Assembly: GCA_036346405.1 (NCBI GenBank)
Contig: CM070546.1
Coordinates: forward strand, 99,392,826 to 99,456,825
From: Phyllostachys edulis
Taxonomy: Eukaryota; Streptophyta; Magnoliopsida; Poales; Poaceae
DNA length: 64,000 bases
Reading direction: 5' to 3'
Shown: positions 1 through 11,800 of the stretch, piece by piece
How the letters are laid out: every line of letters begins with the position of its first letter
Position numbering within the stretch: the first letter of the stretch is position 1
Notes under the pieces: generated by a model
What the model saw: the letters and a program-made list of their open reading frames with translations, nothing else
Databases searched by the model: none
Told to the model about the DNA's origin: nothing
Made by a program: the position numbers and the translations under genes

Positions 1-80
1 TATTCGACTCAGAAACGAACAGAAAGAAAACTGAAATGATTACAGACCGCTTCTGAATTGCATTTGCCTTTTGCGATCCA

Positions 81-420
81 TTACAGATCGAAGAACTCCA
101 GCCGGAGCCTCTTGGTGCACCGGGGAGCACTGCCGTCGGCTTCATCGTCCGCTTCCAAGAAGCTATTGATCGCGTCGATGTACCTGGCCATGGCACGGCG
201 GCGTATCCCTCGATGGTGTCGTCGAGGGCAGGGTTCTTGTGGCGGAGGGCGAGGTACTCGTGGTACCCCGACGGGTGTATGTCGGTGACCATAAAGTCGA
301 GGGCGCGGAGTTGGCGGGGGAGGTGCGCCCAGCGCCGGGCGAGGACGGCGGTGGCGAGCATGAAGCAGGTGGCGAGGCGATTCAGATGAGGAGGAGGACG
401 TCGTCGGCGGTCTTGCGCCG
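81..420 (-). pseudogene. F-box protein gene fragment (captured, frameshifted)
   Basis: Minus-strand translation gives pieces typical of grass F-box proteins just after the F-box: VLARRWAHLPRQLRALDF (about 300-370), then DIHPSGYHEYLALRHKNPAL, and in another frame a C-terminal block with AINSFLEADDEADG and RLRLEFF ending at a TAA at 81-83. The two blocks lie in different frames, so at least one frameshift separates them, and an in-frame stop precedes the first. F-box proteins are substrate adaptors of SCF ubiquitin ligases; this copy cannot encode one. It lies inside the CACTA end and is best read as captured exon sequence. Confidence 0.5.
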
Positions 421-572
421 AGGTGGTCCTCGGCGCGCCACGATCGCCACCGGCAATGGCGGCGAGAGCGTGGATCGTCGAGTGATGGTTGCCACCGCCA
501 GGACGCGCTAGCAGAGGTGAGCTAAGCGCGAGGAGGAGACGAGCGGCGCCACGGAGGGCCGAGGCGCGCCGA

Positions 573-950
573 CTACCGGGCCGAGCCGGATCGAGAGAGG
601 TGGCACCATGGAGCCACCGCTGCGCGCCCCCATCCATGGGGCTCCTCCACGACGACCCCAGCAACAGACGGTGTGATGGTCCCCTCGATGTGTGCCCGAT
701 GGCGGCCGTCTGGTGATGGCAAGGTGAAGGCGTGGGGACGTCCGCGGTGGGGAATGGGGACATGAGGCGTTCGTCGGTGGAGCCGGTGTAGTAGAGCCAG
801 TAGACGACGGAGGACGGGAAGCGACAGGAGGAGGCGGCGGCGGCAGAAATGAGGAGGACGTCTGAGGAGTGGACGGCGGCGGTGTCGAAAGCCCACCAGT
901 CGGTGGAGGGCACCAGTGGTCGGGTGCAAGCGACAGAGGGCTCCAAAGAC
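573..950 (-). pseudogene. Fragment resembling a plant five-bladed-propeller glycosidase-like protein
   Basis: In minus-strand frames I read DWWAFDTAAVHSSDVLL, then FPSSVVYWLYYTGSTDERL, and further on pieces such as DGRHRAHIEG and EEPHGWG. This order resembles an uncharacterised plant protein family related to glycosyl hydrolases with a five-bladed beta-propeller. The assignment is from memory of the family pattern and is moderate. The frame changes between blocks, so the copy is broken. It lies beside the F-box fragment in the same orientation, consistent with joint capture by the CACTA element. Confidence 0.35.
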
Positions 951-1261
951 AGTCGTCGGGGAGTTAGCGAGGGCGAGGCGTAGCAGCCGATCGAGCCGAG
1001 GTGACGGGCGAAGGCGACTCTATGTTGATAGAAGAGGAAGAAAGAGGAAAAAGGGGAAGAAGAAGAGGAGGGCAGAAGGAGAAAGGGCAAAATAGACAAT
1101 TAACGTGCTTTCTCTCTCCACTTTGACCCGAAAATAATAAAATAGTGCCCTCAGTGTCCTACGGCAAAATTACATCTTTTTGTAGTGTCTTCTGGCTGCA
1201 CCACGTTTTTTGGATGTCCGTTGGCAAATGACTCGAATGTGCAGTGCGCTGTAGCCAATTT

Positions 1262-2270
1262 CCCCATCTAAAAAGTATAGGGGTGGCGCTAGGCTTTGCC
1301 TCCCCTCACAAAAAAGTTAGGGCTCCTCCGGAGCCATATTTGAGAAAGAATGGGGGACAACGCTAGGCTTCGCCTTACCCTCGCAAAAAAGGTAGGGCTC
1401 CTCAGAGCCCTATCTTAAAAAGTATGGGGGACGGCGCTAGGCTTCGCCTGCCACTCGCAAAAAAGTTAGGGCTTCTCCGGAGCCCTATCTGAGAAATTAT
1501 GGGGGACGACGCTAAGCTTCACCTCCCCCTCGCAAAAAGTTAGGGCTCCCCGGAGCCCTATCTAAAAAAGTATGGGGGCGGCGCTAGGCTTCGCCTCACC
1601 CTCGCAAAAAAGGTAAGGTTCCCCGGAGCCCTATCTAAAAAAATATAGGGGACGGCGCCAGGCTTCGCCTCCCCCTCGCAAAAAAGTTAGGGCTTCTCCG
1701 GAGCCCTATCTGAGAAAGTATGAGGGACGACGCTATGCTTTGCCTCCCCCTCACAAAAAAGTTATGGCTCCCTGAAGCCCAATTTGAAAAAGTATGAGGG
1801 ACGGTGCTAGGCTTCACCCCCCCCTCACAAAAAAGTTAGGGCTCTCCTGGAGCCATATCTAAAAAAATATGGGGGACGAAGCTAGGATTCGCCTCCTCCT
1901 CGTAGAAAAAGTTAGGGCTCACAGGAGCCCTATCTGAAAAAGTATGGGGGACGGCATTAGGCTTCGCCTCCCCCTCGCAAAAAAAGTTAGGGCTCCTCCG
2001 GAGCCCTATCTAAAAAAATTATAGGGGACGGCGCTAGGCTTTGCCTCCCCACGCAGAAAAAGTTAGAGCTCCATGGAGCCCTATCTTAAAAAGTATGGGG
2101 AACAGTGTTAGGCTTCGCCCCCTCCCCCTTGCAAAAAACAAGTTAGGGCTCCCCCGAGCCCTATTTTAAAAAAGTATGGGGCGGCGTTATGCTCGCCTCC
2201 CCCTCGCAAATAACAAGTTAGGGCTCCCCTGGAGCCCTATCTAAAAAAAGAATAGGGATGGCACTAGGCT
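1262..2270. repeat. Minisatellite, about 13 units of roughly 77 bp
   Basis: Each unit contains, in order, a GGGGGACGGCGCTAGGCTTCG-like block (slightly varied), CCTCCCCCTCGCAAAAAAG, and a near-perfect palindrome of the form AGGGCTCCTCCGGAGCCCT, then a short A-rich linker. I count 13 palindromes between about 1321 and 2240. Units differ by substitutions and short indels, so the array is not recently homogenised. No protein is encoded. The array begins about 75 bp beyond the CACTA terminus. Confidence 0.85.
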
Positions 2271-2490
2271 ACCCTATCCCTTTCATAGAAACCTTGAAAA
2301 GAGAAAGGAGGCAACACGAGCCAAACACGCGTGTATACCAGGAAATCCCCACTTTATTCACCACAAGTCCAAGGTACAAGGTACATACACCAGGGGCCCG
2401 GCCCAATAAAGCAACAAAATGAAAAATGAAAAATAAAAGTACATATAGTACGCAGTCTCAACAGCACTACACAAATATTAGTCACATAAC
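2271..2490. other. Unassigned AT-rich stretch between minisatellite and LTR
   Basis: No coding potential or recognisable repeat terminus is seen. On the minus strand it contains AATAAAG-type sequence that might belong to an old retroelement end. Confidence 0.3.
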
Positions 2491-5220
2491 TGTAACATCT
2501 TAAAGTTCTGTTACCAAAAATAAAATTATTAAATTCAAATCTTTGTTCCAAATCAAATCTCTTCGCTGTGAGAACTCTAATAATTAAACTAATCTAAACC
2601 GTAATAAGCAGTAAATAAAAATTATTCTCAACAATAATTACAGACAAATTTCACCCATGACAAATTAATAACATCCGATATTATATTATTAAAATGCAGC
2701 ATCCAAAATTACAATATGAATTATTACAACAAAAATACAACACCGATATGACTCATAGTTAATTACAAGAATCCTTTACATCAGATTAGAATATAAATTA
2801 CAGCTTTGATTACATTACAGAAATAATAAAATAAATGTCTTGCATGCATGTCGCCGAAGCCTTTCCTTGTCCGTATATCGACAGCCGTCGAACCCTTTCC
2901 TCGACCAATCTGAAGCACTGCCCACGTCCATCGTCCGCCAATCAACCAGAAGATAAGTGGCAGACCATATGAAATAAATTAGAGTTAGAGTAGAGGAGAG
3001 TTGTTGTCAGATCGCAGGGAGATCCTAGAGGTTCCCAGACCAACATAAGTTAGTCGGCACCATCTCACCTCCAATGGGTCTTATCACTCAGCAATTCTAA
3101 AAATCCGACACCCACTTTTCTTGACTTACCTTAACCGTAGAAAATCCGATAAATAGTGCTCCATCGACCATCGGTCCATAACTATTGCCCAAGCAAACAA
3201 CCCACTGTGAGAGAGTAGGAGATAAGGGGAGGGTGAAATGGGAATGCACAAGGAAGGAGGAAGAGCTCAACCGAAATGCACCTCCCCCATAAGACTCTCC
3301 CTCTCAAGGCCACACCCACTTAAGCCAACACAAGTCTTAGTTCACAACCTAAGCCACCACAAGCCACTTTCACTTATCAATCCACATCCAAGCTAGCAAA
3401 GCAAAGCAAAAGCCTCATACCACCATTCCCACAACCGAAGCCAACACCACCATTCACTTCCACTGCTAACCAAAGCAAAGCAACAACACTAAGCAAGCTC
3501 ACTGCCCTCCCAAGACAGCACAACCAACACAAGCAAGCATCAGGAAAAGGAGGAGTAGCACCACAGGGAGGCCACAAGCTCTTGGAGGCGGCGACAACCA
3601 GCACAATCAGGCCAAGACGGCGACCAGTCAAGTCAAGTTGCAAATCCTTCCCAAACCGAACAAACAACCATTCCTGACCACAGCACCAGAGAACCAACCA
3701 GGTAAACCCACTCATGCCCCACTGCCATCTATTTTTGCACAAGCCGAACCACCCGTAGGAACCACAACCAAATGTCCAGGAAGAAATGAAGAGAGAGAAG
3801 CAGTGGGGAAAGAGGAATGAGGAAGAAAACAAGGCAATCAAAGAATGAGCCTAGGAGGCAGGAGCTCCGTCGGCCGAACGTGTGAAGAGATAAGGTGGAG
3901 AGAGAAAAAGTGAAAAGAAAAGAAAAGAGAAGAAAAAATAATAAAAATTCTAAAAAAATAGAAAACGTGTAAGTAGCATACCCGTAAATATCGGACAAAT
4001 CACTAGTTTAGATTTTTAAACCATGTGAGAATATTTAGTAGTAGCTAGACTGGTAGAAGATAAAAGCAGGGAAAAAGGGTAAAATAAATTAGAGACTTTA
4101 TAAATAATTTAATCACCGGTAAAACTCACTGAATCAGACAAATAATTTGATTCGTTAGAAATAATTTAATCATGTTGCAATAATTAAAATAAACAACTCC
4201 GAGTATATTTAGAGAAATAAATAAATACGTACACACCTGAGAAAAATCGATTAGGCATTTATTTGCGTGCGTAAAAAAAATAAATAGACCTAATTGCATG
4301 CGAATACGTATAGTAATTTTATTTGTCGTGCGATGAAACCCGAATATAGGCGACCAATGATTCCAGAACCAGGCTATCTATACTGGAATTACTTAATTTG
4401 GAGTTCATTTGAACATTATTTGAATTTGGCTCGTTTTCGCATATAGGTTTCAACGACTCTGGGGAAACTGATCTTTTTGGAGAGTTAGATCCTCAAGCAT
4501 ATGAGCAAGGCAAGTTACATCCTTTGATCATATTTCAATCCTAGTATTTAAAATTATTTAATTGCTGTTTTAAACTATTACTGTATGCTTATTTGTATTC
4601 AGTTGTTTAAATTCCTGTTTTAAATTATCGTTATTCCCAATACCTTTATATAGCCAAATTTGCTATTGAATTAGCCATTCCTTGATACCATAGTTAAAAT
4701 CTGGTTGGTACATTAGTATGACTAGAACATGTTGGAAAATTCAAATTTGTTTGTATTTTAAATTCAAATTCAGTTTGAATATGCAAATCCAATAAGGAAC
4801 CAAATAGCCTCCAAACTTCCAAAAAAATTCCAAACAAGCACAACAGAGAAACTTGAATCCATTAAAAATATTCCCAGTTATGGGTATTACTATATTTCCA
4901 AAATAAAAGATAGCTTGTAATTCTGAGATAAAGAAAGTATATTTGCAAATTGAATTTCGAGAATTCTTTTGAAAGTACCTCAAGCATTCTAGGAGCATAT
5001 GAAGTTTTACTATTGATAATTTGAATCCCAAAATAAATATTCCCATATTTGATACCTTTTTAGTTTTGCCCAAAATTCAATTTGAGCTTTTGAATTGGAG
5101 TATTTGGAGTGCTAAGTTCTAACACATTAGCTTTGCAATAATTTTTTTTAAAAGTCCAAAATTTCCCAAGTACACAGTAGATGCTTAGCTAATCCAACTT
5201 AGGGATTTTGGGCTATTACA
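2491..5220 (+). mobile_element. Candidate solo Gypsy LTR (family A, decayed)
   Basis: The block starts TGTAACATCTTAAAG and ends GGGCTATTACA, matching the TG...CA rule. It is flanked by ATAAC (2486-2490) and CTAAC (5221-5225), a one-mismatch candidate target duplication. Positions about 4370-4740 are clearly similar to the LTRs at 12409-15735 and 49690-54485: all share a GTATATAG-like step, then a (GG)CAAGTTACAT-type block, then TTGATCATATTT. Compared with those LTRs the 3' half is short, so a deletion is likely. No gag or pol is adjacent. Orientation is taken from the shared block. Confidence 0.45.
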
Positions 5221-5430
5221 CTAACAGATGTACCATTTGAGGTCTCATGCTGATGCTAATGTAGATCCTGCCACTTCATTCAACTAGGGAGCCATTAGGC
5301 TGCTAATGCTAATGTGGATGCATGGTTCGAGGCCTCACAATGAGCTCAAAAAACAATGATTCATTGCTTTTGTTGAGCTATGTTAAAACCTTTTAGGATG
5401 TTATGGTTGAACTTAACTTACGGTGGTTGC
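5221..5430. repeat. Direct duplication, copy 1 (210 bp)
   Basis: Nearly identical to 5727-5936: both run from CTAA(C/T)AGATG through AACTAGGGAGCCAT and GGCCTCACAATGAGCTC to CTTACGGTGGTTGC. Its left edge coincides exactly with the end of the candidate LTR at 5220. No function recognised. Confidence 0.85.
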
Positions 5431-5726
5431 CATGCGTACGTTGATTTTTCGTTTTGCTTCTGTTGGATGTAGAAAGTGGAGAGGCTAAGGGTGACTTGGT
5501 AACTAGATGTACACCTTACCTACTTTTCTTCTGTATTGGCATGCATTAGGAGTTTATTTTGTATTGAAGAAGAATCCAAACTTTTACCTTTTTGGTTCTT
5601 TGTAGGACAGTGAGCCATGGAGTTCAAGAACTGGAGATAAAAAACGAGTGACATTGTCTGCATTTTTTAAAAGAGTTTCTGAGCTAGATAGTTGAAGAGG
5701 CTGGTGTACCACTTGAAGACACCAGC

Positions 5727-5936
5727 CTAATAGATGCAGCATTTGAGGTCCCATGCTAATGCTAATGTAGATTCTACCACTTCATTCAACTAGGGAGCCA
5801 TCAGGTTGCTAATGCTAATGTGGACGCATGGTTCGAGGCCTCACAATGAGCTCAAAAAACAATGATTCATAGCTTTTGTTGAGCTATATTAAAACCTTTT
5901 AGGATGTTATGGTTGAACATAACTTACGGTGGTTGC
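5727..5936. repeat. Direct duplication, copy 2 (210 bp)
   Basis: Second copy of 5221-5430 at a period of 506 bp, with scattered substitutions. The unique DNA between them (5431-5726) has no gene I recognise. Confidence 0.85.
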
Positions 5937-8480
5937 TTTTGGACAAAAAAAAAACAATAAAAAACATATCCTCTAACAGAGAAACAAGATTGTCACATGC
6001 ACAAATGACTGCTTAAGATTTCATACCATGAGAAGATTTGCTAAAACGTCTTGCATATATTGACTTACCCTTATTTCTTGCTCTTCCCTAACAGCTACTA
6101 TCGCAGGTCTCCTTTCAATAATTCAGTTTCTCTAGGTTGGGCCTGTTGTGATAGTAGTAAGCCAGGACATGCCCATGTACCTCCTAACATGTATACACCT
6201 CTTTGTCCACAATTACATTTTTTTTATGATACGATCTAATTGCATTGAATCTATTTCTTTGAATTCGGTTAGCATTTGTATGAACTATGAAGCCATGTCC
6301 CTTTCTTTCTCCAGAAATTCAGTCCTTTTATGTTTTTTCTCGTTTGTTTTGGCTACCATGTTTACACAAAATATTATTATGAAGGGTCCAATATCGGTTA
6401 CCATAAAAGAACTGTGTGTTTTTAATCAAATAGTTCACTTAGCTGGCAATGCTAGCTTTCGCTGTTGTTCCTAATTACCGAGGAGCAGCGCATTCTATAC
6501 ATATGTCTGGGTTGGATGTCTTCACGATTGCTTTTTAATGTTTAGTCAGATTCGTCATTATTTCAATAATTTCCGACAAAGTTTCAAATTATTGTAGCTC
6601 GCCCTGTTTTGCTCTAATGTTAGACATTCTTAGATCCTTTGTCCATGGTATGAATAGTCGCCAATGGCATTCATTTTATATAGCTCAAAAGCATTAGTGT
6701 TCTCCACTTCCCCTTACTGACGTTCCACTTATCAACTTTAGGATGACATAAGGGTTCAAGCCAAGTGCGTCCGAGACAAGAACATGAAATTGGCGACAAC
6801 ATACTATTGCTTTTCATCGTACCAGTTGGTTCACAACTATCATCGTTTGTTCCCTGCTTAAAAGTGAGGTATTTTAAAGAAAGTTAATGCTCACTAGGTA
6901 TCTCTTTTGATCCGAGTACCTCTTATCCAGAGATTACTTATATTTAAGTTTTTTTTGCTTTTGTAGATAATTATTGAATATTGATAAATATCACATCGTC
7001 ATCGTTTTGTAGTTGTTCCTGTCAATGCCCTCAAATTTGGTGATGTGTCAAGATGAAATTGTTTTTGTTATGCTATACTTAGCGATGTGTACAAGTTAAA
7101 ATAAAAGATGATGAATTTCCACATAGATATGTGTTACTATTTGTTATATTCATCTTTTTTTTGGGCGCAAATATGACTTATACGCTATGGTACATCAAAT
7201 CCTAATGTTCAAAAAGGAAATATGTTCGATTATAATATTTTTATATGTATACAACCGCCACAACCGCGTCATTTGGCGCCGGTTGCATTCTAGTAATGTT
7301 AATATCAGGATTGAAAAATTACTTCTAAACCTACATCTATAAGAGGGAATGTTCCGGCGGGGGAATTGTGACGATAATGGCTACTCAATGTATTTGGAGC
7401 CAACGGCAATTTTGTTTTAGCGGTGCAAGTGAAATTGCTTCAGCATATAGGAATCATCTACGATGAATTCTATCTTTTCTCTAAGGCACATATTTAAGCT
7501 GGGATGGGAATCCAGAAAGGTTAGCGAACGCCAATCCTAAACAAAGAACCTATATCCCTTGAAGCAAAACCTAGAGTTTTTGGTGCATTTAGCATTGTTG
7601 GCACGTGAATTAGCAAAAGTATCGGCACATGAATTAGCAAAAGTATCCTTCTCTCCGAATCAATTACAAAAATAGCATCACAGACAAGTGGGGACGCGAC
7701 ACATGACTTCAAATAGTGTAAAAAAATATATCATTTTTTAACATATTTAACCAATCAGCTAATCCTTGTCCGTGCCCCTAAGGGCCGAACTTCACCCCAA
7801 GGGCACGGACAACGAAGTGCCGTGCCCTAGAGGTTAGGACAAGCCACATGTCGCATCTCCGTTTGTCCGGGGTGCCATTTTAATGATTGATTTGAAGAGA
7901 AGGCTATTTTTACTAATTTGCACACCAACAGTGCCAAAATACGCCAAAAACTCCAAAACCCAAACAATCTCAAATTTCAACTGCGTTATCATCATCTATA
8001 TCTATAGAGTCTAGATAGTAAACCCATCTAAATCGAGACTATGAAAGATGGGATTAGGGTCTGTTTGGTTTGTTACTAATACGAATCAAACAAAATTTTG
8101 GCAGTATAATTGGTTATCGTTTGGTTTGTTACTACTATTTGATAATGCCAGCAAAAATTTAGTAACACAAATAAAATTCAATGTCACACATGGATAATCC
8201 GACAGTGAAAAAATTGCTTACTAAAATTTAGCTTACCACAATTCCAACAATGTTAATTTTCATATTTGGGCTTGTTTTGTTCGTGAGGCCCAGCCCCTTG
8301 ATCTCGGCACGGACCTGACTGCGAAACACGGGTTTCCCGGGCCCACCACCGCCGATAAGTACCCTACCCGACCCAGCTCGCATCGCCGACGCAGCGCCAA
8401 GGAAAGAGAGACGAGACCCGCCAGCCCGCCAGCCCGGGAAGCCGCGCGTGTTAGCCATCCATTGGAGCCCCACCCGTGCG
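5937..8480. other. Intergenic region without recognised gene
   Basis: AT-rich DNA upstream of the exonuclease gene. Short open frames here have no family resemblance. The notable structures are a 12-bp-stem inverted repeat at 7766-7812 and a block at about 8055-8165 with repeated GTTTGGTTTGTTACTA, which looks like a MITE terminus but has no clear partner. Confidence 0.4.
7766..7812. repeat. Inverted repeat (12-bp perfect stem)
   Basis: TTGTCCGTGCCC at 7766-7777 is the exact reverse complement of GGGCACGGACAA at 7801-7812, with a 23-nt loop. It could fold as a stable hairpin in DNA or RNA. It is not followed by a T-run and lies about 1 kb upstream of a plant gene, so a bacterial-type terminator reading is not apt. 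Confidence 0.7.
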
Positions 8481-8499
8481 CGCTGTTGGGCGTTGTGCA

Positions 8500-8841
8500 C
8501 CCGATCCCCGTGCGTCGCTGATAGCCAGGCCAGGAGGGTGAGAGAGAGAGAGAGAGAAGGGTAGAGAGAAGGGGAAGCGAGAAAGAGGAGACAGGGGGTC
8601 GTCGCGTGGTGGCCGCTCTCTTCTTCCCTCCCCCTCCGATTCTCGCAGTCACATGTGCGTGACCGTGAGAGAGAACATGTTGCCTTAACCTCGATTTCCT
8701 TTCGCTCGATCTCGTCGTTGCCGCTACTGATCTGTTTTTTTTTTTTGGATTTTTTTTTTCTGTGGGGGTGATCAATCAGGTCGTGTGACGTGGGGGGAGT
8801 TCTGATCCGGACGGTGCAGCGCCGCGGGATCGCCCACGGCC
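8500..8841 (+). promoter_or_regulatory. 5' region and leader of the exonuclease gene
   Basis: GC-rich DNA with a GAGAGA run (about 8538-8570), common in plant core promoters and leaders, lies just before the inferred start codon at 8842. A short upstream ORF (ATG at 8653, stop at 8686-8688, 11 codons) and a T-rich run at about 8735-8760 lie in the presumed leader. No TATA box is obvious. The transcription start is not determinable. Confidence 0.5.
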
Positions 8842-8863
8842 ATGATTGATCACGAGCGCGCAG
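8842..8863 (+). CDS. Exonuclease gene, coding exon 1
   Basis: ATG plus six codons and one base (MIDHERA), ending GCAG|GTCAGA. The single leftover base joins exon 2 in frame to give a Glu codon. The exon is very short and its assignment rests on splice consensus and frame continuity. Confidence 0.7.
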
Positions 8864-11800
8864 GTCAGATCTCTTCCCATCCAGATCCCGCCTTCTCATG
8901 TCTTTTCTAGTGTTAAAGCTCGCGTCTTGGAGTGGCGGCGGCGGAAAAGGTGCGATTTTTCGGAGGTTTTCGGGAGAACTTTTACCAGTGAGGTTGGGGC
9001 AGGCCAAAGCTCTCGCCTTTAGGGGGGTTTCGGCGACCTTAGGTTGGGGGTGGTGTCTGGAGTGGTGATGCACCGCGTTGTTGTCGCAATTCTGTAGGAT
9101 TTTTCTATTTTGGAGCGTCTTAGTTGCTACTTTTAGGAAAGTCAAGGGATTATTTTGGTGTTTTAGGGTGTGGCTGGCGCAGGTAATCGGTGATGTGGGG
9201 TGCTGGATGTTGTGCTTGCTGGATTCTTAGGAAGTTCACGGTCTGAAATCTGAATTGGTTAGGGGCACATCTGGAGTAGGATATTGCTGGTCATTGCTAG
9301 TTGCTAAAAAATGGGGCTTTTGGTTTTGGCGGTGCATATGCGTAGCGCGGTTTCTAGTTCAGGACCTCAGGAGATTAGTAGGCTTAACTTTAGATTTCAA
9401 GTCATCCGAGGTACTTGGCTCAAAAAGAATAAGTTCAATCGTGATGGTGAACTGAAAATCTAGTTAAGACAAGCCTTGTTGATTTTTGTGGGTATTCATG
9501 TTTTGTTCAGATAACTGAGATAAGTGTAAAGTAAAATTTCTGTCCTGTGATGACATCACGTGCAAGCAAATGTTTTCTATTTTTTTTAATTTGCGCAGCA
9601 AACGCTGTGTATTAACTTGAGGAAAAGGTGCGAATGAGGGACAATACACCGATGTTAGTGCGTGCATACTGCTACTTGTGTTTGTAGGATATGTTTATGG
9701 GCAGAATTAGTAATGCATTTAATTTCAAGGGATTGGGGGACCTTAGCTGTAGTAGGATTAATATTTATGTTGAATACTCCCTCGTTATTTTTTACTTGAC
9801 GTATTTTACTCTTCATGGTCTGGATAATTTTAAATCTATTGGTGGCAAGGTTGTCAGGATCAGGATCTTGAATTGAATCGGAGATGCTCCGTTAAGATCG
9901 CATTTTGGGATCGAATCGTAGAATCTAAGATCCTATCTGATTTTACAAAAGATAAATTATTTCAAATCTACAATGTGTTACAACAAGATACATTTTTATG
10001 TCAGAGTTCAGAAGCCTTTACTTAAAAAACTTGTAGTACAAATAAATAATCTACAATTGTCTATACATGTAATATCATATATGAATGGATATAAGGTGAT
10101 ACTTTACAATTGAAAGGACATCTAGAAATAAGTATTTATAATTTATTACTAGGATTGGTACAATCGGGTAGGATCACATATAAATTGCGATCATGATCCT
10201 ACCAAAAAGTTTGATGGCACAGATTCTAAGACGTCAAGTAAAAAAGAACGGGTAGGATCACATATAATCTTGTCATTGAAGCCTCTATGTGAAATGGCAT
10301 TTGAACTAGTTACACTATGATTATGCAAGCACTTTATCATTTCAGCCATGTTGGCAAACTCAAACATGCTGCTTTAAAACATCTTTTAAGTGAACTTTTG
10401 AATGCTCTCTGAAGAAAGGTGGAAAAGTTTGGACATTGTGTAATGATCTTAGATCATTACGGGGTAAACACCGCTAGGAAGAAGGCCGGACGACGTCGGC
10501 TTGGTGGGATGAGAGATTAGACTATAGACTGGGATGATAGAACCTTGGGAGGGAGACTAGATTAATTCTTCTTGCTTGCTTGATAATGAATACATGCTAT
10601 CCCTTTTATAGGGACGACCTGACTTGACCTCTAAGAAACAATCTCTATTTCTATGGACTTATCTCTATTAGATGGAATGCATCTCTAAAGAAGTAAACTC
10701 AACTAATAAGAAAACTAACTATTCTATCTCTATTTCCTGACTACTAATGCACCGTGGGGGCCGACATGAATAGTGTGTGGTGCTACAATATCGTATGTAC
10801 TGCTCACGCGTGAACAAGAGTCTTACCATGACAACTACTCCCTCTTTCGTGATGTACCGTCCTCGAACAGTGGTGGCAACCATGGTCGCACCCTAGGAGG
10901 TAGCACAATTGCAAAGCAGACGCAACCCTTGAAGGTAGACCATGGAGCGGAAGAAGCCTCCTTCATGATGCAAGATGTAGCCCACATTGCAGGAGACCAG
11001 TGTTGGGCAGCAAAGGAACCCTATCCACCACAGGATGCAATGGCAGTGGGAAAGTTATGACGATATCGCAATCCCCCACATGGAACCCACCACGTTTCGC
11101 ATCACCAAAGGCACGACGTTGATTGGCAGCATGGAGGAGGCTGTTGCGAAACAACACCAACATTCTCTTTCCACGGTGAAGTCACCATTCGTGCAGCCAA
11201 AGGTGCCGCTACCGGTGCAACTTCGCGTAGCACTTCCTTCTTGTCCCCTGCTAACATCATCTTCTCACTGTCAGCCTTCATCAAGGTCAGCAACTCAGCA
11301 ATAGAAGCCATGGTGAGTGGCTCTGATACCAAATGTAATGATCTTAGATCATTACGGGGTAAACACTGCCAGGAAGAAGGCCGAACGGTGTTGGCTTGGT
11401 GCGATGAGAGATTAGAGTATAGACTGCGATGATAGAACCTTGGGAGGGAGGCTAGATTAATTCTTCTTGTTTGCTTGATAATGGATACATGCTATCCCTT
11501 TTATAGGGACGACCCGATTTGACCTCTAAGAAACAATCTATATTTATATGGAAATTTATCTCTATTAGATGGAATACATCTCTAAGGAAGTAAACCCAAC
11601 TAATAAGGAAACTAACTATTCTATCTCTATTTCCTAACTACTAATGCTCTGTGGGGCCCGACATGAATAGTGTGTGGTGCTACAGTACCATATGTATTGT
11701 TCACACGTGAACAGTAGCCCAGCCCATGACACACCGAGAAACACAAAAGTACAAAACTTCTTTCTTCTGATGCCAAAGTCTCTAGCTAATGTATTTTGAG

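Larger units (their letters stand above)
1..1187 (-). mobile_element. CACTA transposon, one terminus plus captured gene fragments
   Basis: On the minus strand the sequence at 1187 begins CACTACAAAAAGATG and continues with a TTTTGCCGTAGG-type subterminal stretch, the usual form of a grass CACTA terminal inverted repeat. The element therefore ends at 1187 and extends left out of the window. Its interior (about 80-960) is GC-rich and, on the minus strand, holds degraded pieces of two unrelated host genes, which suggests a gene-capturing (Pack-type) CACTA. The other terminus and the 3-bp target duplication cannot be seen. The TIR is direct observation; the capture is inference from the two fragments. 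Confidence 0.6.

Noticed and set aside
1262..2270. TTAGGG strings suggesting interstitial telomere repeats
   Set aside because: TTAGGG occurs once per 77-bp unit as part of the palindrome, not as tandem hexamers or the plant TTTAGGG heptamer.
1262..2270. CRISPR-like regularly spaced repeats
   Set aside because: Units are contiguous and wholly repetitive without unique spacers, and the DNA is plant nuclear.
3377..3841. 154-codon Cys/Leu-rich minus-strand frame
   Set aside because: Lies within a candidate Gypsy LTR, has biased composition and no family resemblance.
7255..7291. Possible plus-strand Helitron 3' end (hairpin then CATTCTAG before T)
   Set aside because: The spacing from hairpin to CTAG is short and no TC-type 5' end was found upstream.
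8228..9145. 305-codon minus-strand open frame upstream of the exonuclease
   Set aside because: It is antisense to the GA-rich promoter, leader and first exon; the translation is low-complexity Arg/Ser/Pro with no domain.
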